DNA of 24,301 nt from Vicinamibacteria bacterium. GTDB lineage: Bacteria > Acidobacteriota > Vicinamibacteria > Vicinamibacterales > UBA2999. The DNA lies in assembly GCA_025924295.1 (NCBI GenBank), contig JAICEG010000016.1:1-24301 (forward strand). Direction: 5' to 3'. Positions 6,550 through 13,709 of this stretch are shown here, piece after piece. The number at the start of each line of letters is the position of its first letter. Within the stretch, counting starts at the first letter, position 1. Position numbers and translations under genes: made by a program. The notes under the pieces are model-generated. The model ran no database searches, had not been told where the DNA came from, and saw only the letters and a program-made list of their open reading frames with translations.

Positions 6550-6671
6550 AGAAGCCCTATTCGACCCTGAGGCTGATCACGTATGGGGACATCGCGCGAC
6601 TGACTCAGAGCAGTGAACTGCTTAAACAAAAGGCCGATGGTGGCGGCAAGCTGAAGACAAAGACACGGTGA
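6546..6671 (+). CDS. Lasso-type RiPP precursor peptide (41 aa)
   Basis: This short gene encodes 41 residues and begins MKKPYSTLRLITYGDIARLT. The leader fits the lasso leader pattern YxxPxLxxxGxxxxxT position by position: Y5, L10, G14, T20. The conserved Pro is replaced by L8. If cleavage is two residues after the motif Thr, as in known lasso precursors, the core is 20 residues. It begins SSELLKQKAD, then GGG, and ends KTKTR. The core has no Asp/Glu at position 7, 8 or 9; its acidic residues are at 3 and 10. It therefore does not meet the usual ring rule. The start overlaps the kinase stop (ATGA) and has AAAGAGAG just upstream. The C-terminus has Thr residues that could be kinase targets. Leader recognition is strong; whether a mature lasso forms is doubtful. 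Confidence 0.78.
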   Translation: MKKPYSTLRLITYGDIARLTQSSELLKQKADGGGKLKTKTR

Positions 6672-6700
6672 CCACTGGCCTGACGATTGCACATTGACCT

Positions 6701-6744
6701 GGGTGTTGTTAACACCCATAACATCCTTAACGTCTTTAACACCC
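6701..6744. repeat. 9-bp degenerate tandem repeat with 5' hairpin
   Basis: GGGTGTT (6701-6707) and AACACCC (6711-6717) form a 7-bp hairpin with a GTT loop. From 6709 four 9-mers follow without gaps: TTAACACCC, ATAACATCC, TTAACGTCT, TTAACACCC. The first and last are identical. The tract lies 30 nt after the RiPP precursor stop, so the hairpin may serve as its terminator. The tract resembles the 7-bp tracts elsewhere in the window but has a different period. Confidence 0.7.
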
Positions 6745-6804
6745 CAGAGGGTTCGCGCAAAAGCGAGGACGATTCTCGGGTGGACGCCTGGCTTGAGAAG
6801 TCTC

Positions 6805-6939
6805 GTGTCTGGTGCGGTGCTGCCCTGCGGCTGTCTGGTGGGCACCTACGAGACGTGGAACCGGGCCCTGATCACGATCGTCGATGAACGCGGCAGCGTG
6901 TGCGGCGACGATCGTCACCAGTCGAACGCCATCCTCTGA
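6805..6939 (+). CDS. Small Cys-containing protein, function unknown
   Basis: A 44-residue frame starting at GTG 6805 contains VLPCGCLVGTYETWN and VDERGSVCGDD, that is a CGC motif and a later single Cys. About 84% of its codons end in G or C, as expected for a real gene in this genome. GAGAAG (6795-6800) is 4 nt before the GTG. The frame is also open upstream to TTG 6694 (81 residues), but that part runs through the 9-bp repeat. Its stop lies in a small hairpin that it shares with the convergent glycosyltransferase gene. I do not recognise a family; metal binding by the cysteines is possible. It may also be the tail of a decayed longer gene. Confidence 0.4.
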   Translation: MSGAVLPCGCLVGTYETWNRALITIVDERGSVCGDDRHQSNAIL

Positions 6940-6949
6940 ACGATCAGAG
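6934..6949. terminator. Short hairpin between convergent stops
   Basis: CTCTGA (6934-6939), loop ACGA, TCAGAG (6944-6949). The left arm includes the TGA of the small protein, and the right arm abuts the stop of the convergent glycosyltransferase gene. No T tract is evident, so this is a weak candidate for a bidirectional terminator. Confidence 0.3.
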
Positions 6950-6950
6950 T

Positions 6951-8123
6951 TCAGACTTTGGCCTTGGGGCGTCCTCGCGGCTTCTTGGGTGGCTTGTCGA
7001 GCGCCTTCAGCAGGATGTCGGCTGCGACCTCGGCCCCGTTGGTCTCGGGCTTCTTCTTCACCTTCGGCTGCGCCAGCAGCTTGTCCAAGGCACCTTCCCA
7101 CTTTCCGGCCAGCAGATCGTCGTGCCCGATGAGGGCCGAACGCAGGTACTTCGGCATCTCATCGAGCAGCACGTCGTATTCGGGGAAGTGTCCGCGAGGT
7201 GTGTAGAGCACCGCGGCGTCATTGGCGATGCACTCGGAGACGATGCCGTAGCCAGGTTTGGTCACCACGGCTTCCGCGGCGCCCACGAGATCCTCGTAGC
7301 GGATGCCGATGTTGTTGTACATCGCCTCCTCGTTGATGGTGACGAGGGAGCCTTTACGCTCGGCCGCGGGCGTGTCCTTCTTGACGCGAGCCGCTGGCGT
7401 CATCGTCGTCTGAAGAACCGTGTACTTCTTGAACTTCGACAGCACGTCGGTGTCGATGCTGGTCAGGCCGAAGCCGCCGAACGACGAGAGCACGATCGGC
7501 TTGTCAGCGGGTATCTTGAGCAGCTTGCAAACCTCTTCACGGGTGCGATGCGCGTGCCGCGCGACAAACGGGATGTCGCGCACGTTGGAAAAGCTCTCGA
7601 ATCCCCCCGACATCGGCAGGCGCAATGCCATTGACGCTTTGGCATAGGCGCCGCGAATCGCCGGCAGCAGCGATGGGGCGAGCCGCACGCGCGGGTAGTC
7701 GGCGTAGATCCAGTCCCACGTGAAGTTGCCAAGCCCGATCGACGGGATGCCGGCGGACGCTCCCACCGCGAAAGCCAGGGGAGGGATGTCGCCCACGATC
7801 AGGCCGGCGCCCAGCTCGCGCAGGGCCCGCGTCTCACTCGCCGCTCGTGTGACGAGGTCGCTGTGAAACGCGGCGGCACGCCTGATGCTGTCGGCTTCGT
7901 CCAGTGTCAGCGCATCGGCCTGCACGACCCCGGTGTCGCACTCGAGCGTACTGTAGGTGACTTTTCCTTTGACGGTCAGGTCGAAGAGCCATCGGGGTGC
8001 TGATGTTCGGACGCCCACCCTGGTTTCGGGACGTTGGGCGAGAATCGCGTTGATGACCTCGATGGAACGTGAGGCGTGACCGAACCCGTGACCTGAAATG
8101 TAGAAGACGATCGCTTGTGCCAA
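6951..8123 (-). CDS. MurG-like GT-B glycosyltransferase family protein with AT-hook-like tail
   Basis: The 390-residue protein opens with FYISGHGFGHASRSIEVI, the glycine-rich N-terminal loop of the MurG/GT28-like GT-B fold. The same motif occurs in the N-terminal domain of L-arabinokinase-type proteins. The C-terminal half has the donor-side pattern VLSSFGGFGLTSID and AVVTKPGYGIVSECIANDAAVLYTPR. The likely role is transfer of a sugar from a nucleotide donor; the acceptor is unknown. The last 14 residues, KPPKKPRGRPKAKV, are a basic tail with an AT-hook-like core PRGRP, which is odd for a glycosyltransferase. The start codon is TTG 8123 (MAQAIVFY), 8 nt after the Lon stop on the same strand, so the gene probably belongs to the lon transcript. 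No Shine-Dalgarno is visible, but the conserved motif so near the N-terminus supports the start. Confidence 0.82.
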   Translation of the reverse strand: MAQAIVFYISGHGFGHASRSIEVINAILAQRPETRVGVRTSAPRWLFDLTVKGKVTYSTLECDTGVVQADALTLDEADSIRRAAAFHSDLVTRAASETRALRELGAGLIVGDIPPLAFAVGASAGIPSIGLGNFTWDWIYADYPRVRLAPSLLPAIRGAYAKASMALRLPMSGGFESFSNVRDIPFVARHAHRTREEVCKLLKIPADKPIVLSSFGGFGLTSIDTDVLSKFKKYTVLQTTMTPAARVKKDTPAAERKGSLVTINEEAMYNNIGIRYEDLVGAAEAVVTKPGYGIVSECIANDAAVLYTPRGHFPEYDVLLDEMPKYLRSALIGHDDLLAGKWEGALDKLLAQPKVKKKPETNGAEVAADILLKALDKPPKKPRGRPKAKV

Positions 8124-8131
8124 AGAGTGGT

Positions 8132-10573
8132 CTACCTCGCTCGCGAGCCTGAGGGCTCGCTTCTACGTGGGTCTCCGAGACCCGCCTGCTCAGTCACCGA
8201 TTGTGGAGGGACATCCGAGCCGCTCAATACCGGCGCTTGACCGTTCGAGAGTGCGATTGCCACGACCTGTTCCAGCGTTTCGACCGGCACAAACGTCATG
8301 TCCTTACGGATTTCCTCAGCAAGTTCCGTCAGGTCGGGCTCATTCAGCGCCGGCAGGATCACCGTCTTGATACCCGATCGCCGTGCAGCCAATGACTTTT
8401 CCCTGATGCCTCCAACGGGCAGCACCAGCCCGCTCAAGGTGATCTCGCCCGTCATGGCGATGTCCCGTCTGACCGGTACTTTTCGCGCCGCTGACAGGAT
8501 CGCTGTTGCCATCGTCACGCCCGCCGACGGGCCGTCCTTGGGAATGGCCCCGGCCGGCACGTGAACGTGCAAATCCTGCTGCGCGAGGAACTCCGGAGAA
8601 ATCCCTAGCTCCCTGGCGTTGGCGCGGATGTGACTGAGCGCGGCACGCGCCGACTCCTGCATCACGTTCCCGAGCTGTCCCGTCAAGATAATGTTCTGGT
8701 TCCCGCCGGGAAGCAAGGTGGCTTCGACGAAAAGCACGTCGCCGCCGGTTTCCGTCCACGCGAGTCCGGTTGCCACCCCCGGCCGCGAGGTGCGGAAGGC
8801 CATCTCCTTCTTGAAACGAGCGGGCCCGAGATAGGACTCCAGATCGTCCGGCTGGATGACCGTCGGCGCCAGCGGTTCGCTGTCGATCGGCCGTGTGGCG
8901 ATTCGCGCCGCGACCTTCCGCGCCAGGGTGCCCAGCTGCCGCTCCAGATTCCGTACGCCGGCCTCGCGTGTGTACTCGCTGATGACCAGGCGCAGGGTCT
9001 CGTCCGGCACGGTCATGCTGCTGTCGGGCAGTCCGTGTTCAGTCATCTGCCTCGGCAGCAGGTATTTCCGTGCGATATGGACCTTCTCTTCCTCGCTGTA
9101 GCCGGCCAGCTGGATGATCTCCATCCGGTCCAGCAGGGCAGGGTGAATCGTCCCGAGCTGGTTCGCCGTCGCGATGAACAGTGTGCGCGAGAGATCGACG
9201 GGGATCTCGAGGTAGTGGTCCCTGAACGAGTGATTCTGCGCCGGGTCGAGCACTTCGAGAAGCGCCGCAGCAGGGTCACCCGAGAACCCACCGGCCGTCA
9301 CCTTGTCGATCTCGTCGAGCATGAACACCGGGTTCATCGACCCGGCCTGCTTGAGCGCCTGGACGATGCGACCAGGGATCGAGCCGATGTAGGTCCGGCG
9401 ATGGCCGCGAATCTCCGCCTCGTCGCGAACGCCGCCGAGCGAGAGTCGGACGAACTTCCGCGCCATCGCCCGCGCGATTGACTGCCCGAGCGACGTCTTG
9501 CCGACGCCGGGAGGACCGACGAAGCACAGGATCGGTCCCTTCATGTCGCCCTTCAGTTTTCGAACCGACAGGTACTCGACGATCCGATCCTTGACCTTGT
9601 CGAGGTCGTAGTGGTCCTCGTCGAGCACGCGACGGGCCTCGACCGGATCGATACGATCCTCGCTGGTGACCGACCACGGCACGTCCAGCAGCCAGTCGAT
9701 GTAGGTCCGGAGCATCTGGTACTCCGGCGAGGCTGCCGTCATGCGCGCGAGGCGATCGACCTCACGCATCGCGACCGTGTGCACACTCTCGGGCAGTTTC
9801 GCGTCTTCGATGCGCTTGCGGAGCTCGAGCAGCTCGTTGCCTTCACCCTCGCCAAGTTCCTGCTGTATCGCCTTGAGCTGCTGGCGCAGGTAGTACTGCC
9901 GCTGCGCGTCGGTCATCTCCTGCTGCGCCGCGGATTCGATCTTGCCTTTCACTTCGAGCAGCGAGACCTCGCGCGTCAACGCTGCGGACACGACCTCGAA
10001 CTTCTTCAGCAGGTCGTCCGCTTCGAGCATCTCCTGCCGATCGGTCGGCTTCATCTCGATGAGGCTGGCGAGCACGTAGACCAGTCGCAACGGGTCGTCG
10101 ATGTTCATCACGACGCCGCGCAGGTCCTCGGAGAGGCCCGTGGCCAGCGACAACGCTTTCTCGATGAGTTCCTGGATGCGCCGGATGTGGGCGTCGACGT
10201 CGATCGTCCGCTCGGAGGATTCGGCCAGCTCGGTGATCTGGGCGCGCATGGTGGTGCCGGTGCGCGTGACCGTGGCCGTGCGGGCGCGGGCGAGCCCTTC
10301 GATGATGATGTTGATGCCGCTGGGCACCTTCGCCATCTGCCGGATGACGCCCACGGTGCCGACCTGGAGGAGGTCGTCGGGGCCGGGATCTTCAGCGTCG
10401 TTGCTTTGCAGGACGAGGAACACCAGGCGATCGGCGGCGAGGGCCTTGTTGACTGATTCGATGGACACCGGCCGATTCACTGCCAGCGGCTGCAGCGTCA
10501 GCGGCAGCGCCACGGTCCGTCGCAACGGCAGAACGGGAAGCTCTGATGGAAGTTGTTGGGCAGTCTCGGCCAT
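8132..10573 (-). CDS. lon: ATP-dependent Lon protease
   Basis: This full-length Lon has 813 residues. The order is: N-terminal substrate-binding LON domain (about 1-200, LPVLPLRRTVALPLTLQPL); helical region with EMTDAQRQYYLRQQLKAIQQELGE; AAA+ module with Walker A GPPGVGKT (353-360) and Walker B PVFMLDEIDK; and peptidase domain with catalytic S683 in KDGPSAG and K726 in REKSLAARR. It degrades damaged and regulatory proteins in the cytoplasm. The start ATG 10573 (MAETAQQLP) is chosen because everything upstream is heptad repeat; no Shine-Dalgarno can be seen there. The last 17 residues, from AGLGDPRRSEPSGSR on, are encoded by two back-to-back palindromes and are not part of the conserved domain. 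The glycosyltransferase gene follows 8 nt downstream. Confidence 0.97.
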   Translation of the reverse strand: MAETAQQLPSELPVLPLRRTVALPLTLQPLAVNRPVSIESVNKALAADRLVFLVLQSNDAEDPGPDDLLQVGTVGVIRQMAKVPSGINIIIEGLARARTATVTRTGTTMRAQITELAESSERTIDVDAHIRRIQELIEKALSLATGLSEDLRGVVMNIDDPLRLVYVLASLIEMKPTDRQEMLEADDLLKKFEVVSAALTREVSLLEVKGKIESAAQQEMTDAQRQYYLRQQLKAIQQELGEGEGNELLELRKRIEDAKLPESVHTVAMREVDRLARMTAASPEYQMLRTYIDWLLDVPWSVTSEDRIDPVEARRVLDEDHYDLDKVKDRIVEYLSVRKLKGDMKGPILCFVGPPGVGKTSLGQSIARAMARKFVRLSLGGVRDEAEIRGHRRTYIGSIPGRIVQALKQAGSMNPVFMLDEIDKVTAGGFSGDPAAALLEVLDPAQNHSFRDHYLEIPVDLSRTLFIATANQLGTIHPALLDRMEIIQLAGYSEEEKVHIARKYLLPRQMTEHGLPDSSMTVPDETLRLVISEYTREAGVRNLERQLGTLARKVAARIATRPIDSEPLAPTVIQPDDLESYLGPARFKKEMAFRTSRPGVATGLAWTETGGDVLFVEATLLPGGNQNIILTGQLGNVMQESARAALSHIRANARELGISPEFLAQQDLHVHVPAGAIPKDGPSAGVTMATAILSAARKVPVRRDIAMTGEITLSGLVLPVGGIREKSLAARRSGIKTVILPALNEPDLTELAEEIRKDMTFVPVETLEQVVAIALSNGQAPVLSGSDVPPQSVTEQAGLGDPRRSEPSGSRAR
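8143..8183. repeat. Two tandem palindromes inside the 3' end of lon
   Basis: GCGAGCC (8143-8149), TGAG, GGCTCGC (8154-8160), followed after 8 nt by GGGTCTC (8169-8175), C, GAGACCC (8177-8183). Both stems are perfect 7-bp pairs. They are read in frame as the C-terminal tail of Lon. They look like inserted REP-type modules that carried the reading frame on to a new stop. Confidence 0.7.
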
Positions 10574-10720
10574 CTCGGGCTCTTGGCTTTTGCCTCTCGG
10601 CTCTTGGCGCGTCGCTCTCGGTTCGCTGGTGCTCGGTTCTCGTCCGACCGTGGTACTCAGCCGATACGGAGCGCAAGCCAAAGTCCGAGCGCCCAGGCCC
10701 AGAGACGAGAGCCCAGAGCC
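10574..10720. repeat. Degenerate heptad repeat tract upstream of lon (site B)
   Basis: The tract starts directly at the lon start codon. Its left part reads as 7-mers GGCTCTT (10578), GGCTTTT (10585), GCCTCTC (10592), GGCTCTT (10599), GGCGCGT (10606), CGCTCTC (10613), GGTTCGC (10620). The right part (about 10674-10720) reads as the complementary type, ending AGCCCAGAGCC (10710-10720). The word GGCTCTTGGCTTT (10578-10590) is identical to 1753-1765, and AGCCCAGAGCC is identical to 1821-1831. So this is a second copy of site A, again in a divergent intergenic region (lon / zinc-ribbon gene). GGGCTCT (10577-10583) and AGAGCCC (10708-10714) are complementary. Confidence 0.82.
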
Positions 10721-10756
10721 GTCGTGTCCAGTCTATCAGTGTGGTACGCTTCGCGC

Positions 10757-11062
10757 GTGGACGAACGTCAGTTTTTCACCGAGAAGCCCGAGCAGCGGCC
10801 CGCTCGCTTCCAGTGTCCGCGCTGCCGACGTACGAACGACTATTCAATCAAGTGGTTGCGGCGCACCAAGAAGGCGCAGATCCCATCGGGCGCCAACGAG
10901 CGTGACCGGGTACTCTTCGGCAAGTCGAAGGATCACCTGATTCGCGTCGACGATGACCTCGTCTGTAAGACATGCGGCAAACGCTTTGAGATCCCATCGC
11001 ACCGGGCTCTCATCTTTCTGGAAGAACTCGAAGGTCTACCTCAGGATCTTGACGATGAATAG
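10757..11062 (+). CDS. Zinc-ribbon protein of unknown function
   Basis: The product has 101 residues starting at GTG 10757 (MDERQFFTEKPEQ). Two CxxC knuckles, CPRC in RFQCPRCRRTND and CKTC in LVCKTCGKRFEIP, about 50 residues apart, make a probable zinc ribbon. A basic stretch WLRRTKKAQIP lies between them and an acidic tail ends the protein (LEELEGLPQDLDDE). The protein has no membrane segment and is likely cytoplasmic, perhaps binding nucleic acid, but no specific function can be assigned. The longer frame upstream is rejected because it runs through the site B repeat. It lies divergently to lon, and the next gene downstream is 60 nt away in the same direction. Confidence 0.72.
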   Translation: MDERQFFTEKPEQRPARFQCPRCRRTNDYSIKWLRRTKKAQIPSGANERDRVLFGKSKDHLIRVDDDLVCKTCGKRFEIPSHRALIFLEELEGLPQDLDDE

Positions 11063-11122
11063 GGGATGGTGGCCGGCGTCGACTGACCGACGGCGCCAGG
11101 ATCTGGCCGAGGAGTGACGATC

Positions 11123-13639
11123 ATGGAGGCACTGCTGAGTGTTCGCCGTGCTGGTATCGCATGGCTGCTGCTCCTTGCGGCTGGAACGGTACCGTCGGCC
11201 CAGACGCCGGCATCGCGGCAGGCGACTCCGACAGCCAGTCCGGCGGCTCGTGCGCTGAACTCAGGTCAATACCAGGAGGTGGAGGGGCTGCTCAAGGGCG
11301 CGACCGACCCCGCCTCCGTAGCTCTACGTGCCCGGGCTTTGATCGCCCAGGGCAAATACCAGGAGGCGCAGGCGCTCCTCTCACCCGTTGCATCGGCACA
11401 ACCGGCCAGCGATGCGGCGCTCGAACTCGGACTCCTCGAGCTCTACCTCGGGCGCCGTGATGAGGGCATCCGCCGGCTGCGCACCCTGGCCGGCCGGCTC
11501 GATCCCCGTACGGCACGTGACTATTTGCGCCTAGCACGTGCGGCAACCGCGCTGGCCAGCTTTGCGGACGCTCAGGCATTCCAGCAAGCCAACGGCTTCT
11601 TCCGCGACGCGAACCGGCTCGCGCCGGACGATCCCGATATCAACGCCGCGTGGGGTGATCTCTTCCTCGACAAGCACAACCCTGCCGATGCGATGAAGTC
11701 GTTCCAGGAAGCGCTTCGCGTTGACGAGAATCATGTCGACGCGCTCATTGGCGCCGCGCTGGCCAGCGCGGGAACCAATCCTCCCGCGGCTCGCGCCGCG
11801 CTCGAGCGCGCGTTGAAGGTCAATCCCAACTCTGTACCTGCGCATCTGCTGCAGGCCGAGCTCGCCCTCGACGATCGCGAGCGAGAGGACGCGCGAGCGA
11901 GCATCAAGAAGGCGATGTCGATCAACCCGAACAGCCTCGAAGCCCGGGCGCTCGAGGCGGCCATCGCGCGCCTGGAAGATCGAACGGCTGAATTCGACCG
12001 TCGCGCGCAGGAGATTCTCACGATCAACCCGAGCTACGGTGAGGTCTATCGCGTTGCCGGTGATCACCTGGCGCGCAACTACCGGTTCGACGAAGCGGTT
12101 GAGCTCGTTCGCCGTGCGATCGCACTCGATTCCGAGAACACGCGCGCCTACGCCGACCTGGGGACGCATCTGCTGCGGACCGGTGACGAGCCCGGCGCAC
12201 GGATCGCCCTGGAGCGCGCCTTCAAGAGCGACGCCTTCGACCAGGCCGTGTTCAACCAGCTCGATCTCCTCGACACCATCGACAAGTTCGTCACCATCAC
12301 CGACGGTGACATCGTCATGCGGCTCGACCCGAGCGAGGTCGGCGTGATGCGCGAATACGCGATGCCGCTCGCGAAGCAGGCGCTGGAGACGCTGCAGAAG
12401 CAGTACGAGTTCAAGGTGACCGGGCCCATCCTCATCGAGATGTTCCCGAAGCACGACCAGTTCGCGGTCCGGACCATCGGTCTGCCCGGCTTCATTGGCG
12501 CGCTCGGGGCGTGCTTCGGGCGCGTGGTGACGCTCGATTCGCCGAATGCGCGTGACCCAGGCGACTTTCACTGGGGCGAGACGCTCTGGCACGAGATCGC
12601 TCACGTCATCACCTTGCAGATGTCGAAGAACCGCCTCCCGCGCTGGCTCAGTGAGGGCATCTCGGTGTGGGAGGAGCGCCGGGCGCAGCCCGAGTGGGGG
12701 CGCGAGATGGACCTGGCCTTCGCGCAGGCGATCAACGACGACAAGGTCCTGAAGCTGCAAGTGCTCAATGAGGGGTTCAGCGATCCTCGCCTGATCTCGC
12801 TCTCGTACTACCAGGCCTCGCTCGTCGTCGATCACATCGTGGACACCTATGGTGAGCCGGCACTGCGCAACTTCATTCGCGCCTACGGTGACGGGCTCGA
12901 GACCGAAGCCGCGGTCAAGGAAGCGCTCGGCGTGAGCCTCGATCAGCTGCAGACCGGCTTCGACGCGCGCATCGAGAAACAGTACGGGACGTTGCGCAAA
13001 TCGCTGCAGGCGCCGAAGTTCGATGGCAAGCCGACGGTCGACGACCTGAAGAAGATGGCCGAGAGCAACCCGGAAAGCTTTGCCGTGCAGATGCAGCTGG
13101 GCATGGCGCTGCACCAGGCGAAGGATTCCCGGGGCGCGATTCAGGCGCTCGAGCGCGCCGCGAAGCTGGCACCGACGGCGACCGGGGAGAACAATCCCAA
13201 CAAGATGATTGCGGCGATCGCGACCGAAATGAAAGACGTGCCGCGTACGATTCAGGCGCTCGAAGCGGTGGTCAAAACCGACAGCGCGGATATCGCGTCG
13301 GCGCGCGAGCTGGCCAAACTCCTGGAGCCGCTGGGCGATGCGAAACGCAGTGCGGACGCCTACCGGAGGATCGTCGGGATCGATCCGTTCGACCGCGATG
13401 CGCAGACCTCATACGGCAGGCTGGCACTCGAGAGGAAAGACAACGACGCGGCTCAGCGCGCGTTCCGCGCGGCGCTTGCGACGAACCCGCCCGACCGCGC
13501 CCAGGCGCACGTCGACCTGGCCGAGGCGTACGTGGCCTCCGGACGGCTCGGTGAGGCAAAGAAGGAGATCCTCGCCGCGCTCGAGATCGCGCCCTCGTTC
13601 GAGCGCGCCCAGGACCTGTTGCTGAAGGTTGTCGAGTAA
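11123..13639 (+). CDS. Secreted TPR protein with gluzincin-type (peptidase MA-like) domain
   Basis: The protein has 838 residues. A signal peptide is clear (AGIAWLLLLAAGTVPSAQT). Residues about 40-400 are tetratricopeptide repeats (for example YQEAQALLSPVAS, NPADAMKSFQEALRVDENHVDAL, DDREREDARASIKKAMSINPNSLEAR). The middle has a gluzincin zinc site, H490-E491-xx-H494 in WHEIAHVITL with the third ligand E511 in WLSEGIS. More TPRs follow from about residue 640 to the end (GAIQALERAAKLAPTA, AQRAFRAALATNPPDRAQAHVDLAEAYVASGRLGEA is the last pair, in two pieces). It probably acts outside the cytoplasmic membrane as a scaffold or protease; the substrate is unknown. ATG 11123 has GAGGAG (11109-11114) 8 nt upstream and is preferred over GTG 11114, which lies within that site. 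Confidence 0.88.
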   Translation: MEALLSVRRAGIAWLLLLAAGTVPSAQTPASRQATPTASPAARALNSGQYQEVEGLLKGATDPASVALRARALIAQGKYQEAQALLSPVASAQPASDAALELGLLELYLGRRDEGIRRLRTLAGRLDPRTARDYLRLARAATALASFADAQAFQQANGFFRDANRLAPDDPDINAAWGDLFLDKHNPADAMKSFQEALRVDENHVDALIGAALASAGTNPPAARAALERALKVNPNSVPAHLLQAELALDDREREDARASIKKAMSINPNSLEARALEAAIARLEDRTAEFDRRAQEILTINPSYGEVYRVAGDHLARNYRFDEAVELVRRAIALDSENTRAYADLGTHLLRTGDEPGARIALERAFKSDAFDQAVFNQLDLLDTIDKFVTITDGDIVMRLDPSEVGVMREYAMPLAKQALETLQKQYEFKVTGPILIEMFPKHDQFAVRTIGLPGFIGALGACFGRVVTLDSPNARDPGDFHWGETLWHEIAHVITLQMSKNRLPRWLSEGISVWEERRAQPEWGREMDLAFAQAINDDKVLKLQVLNEGFSDPRLISLSYYQASLVVDHIVDTYGEPALRNFIRAYGDGLETEAAVKEALGVSLDQLQTGFDARIEKQYGTLRKSLQAPKFDGKPTVDDLKKMAESNPESFAVQMQLGMALHQAKDSRGAIQALERAAKLAPTATGENNPNKMIAAIATEMKDVPRTIQALEAVVKTDSADIASARELAKLLEPLGDAKRSADAYRRIVGIDPFDRDAQTSYGRLALERKDNDAAQRAFRAALATNPPDRAQAHVDLAEAYVASGRLGEAKKEILAALEIAPSFERAQDLLLKVVE

Positions 13640-13648
13640 CCGAAGGAA

Positions 13649-13706
13649 CTTCCAACTCCCAATTCCCAACTCCGAAGTTGGAGGTCAGGGGTTGGAAGCT
13701 GGGAGT
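13649..13706. repeat. Heptad repeat with inverted second half between convergent genes (site C)
   Basis: Left half: CCAACTC (13652), CCAATTC (13659), CCAACTC (13666). Right half, complementary in type: AGTTGGA (13676), GGTCAGG (13683), GGTTGGA (13690), AGCTGGG (13697). CTTCCAAC (13649-13656) pairs exactly with GTTGGAAG (13691-13698), and CCAACT (13666-13671) with AGTTGG (13676-13681). The tract fills the gap between the stop of the TPR gene (13639) and the stop of the convergent rhomboid gene (13710). It may work as a bidirectional terminator. Confidence 0.8.
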
Positions 13707-13709
13707 CGA

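Noticed and set aside
8630..10456. Long plus-strand open frames antisense to lon
   Set aside because: They mirror the codon pattern of lon in a high-GC genome and show no domain of their own.
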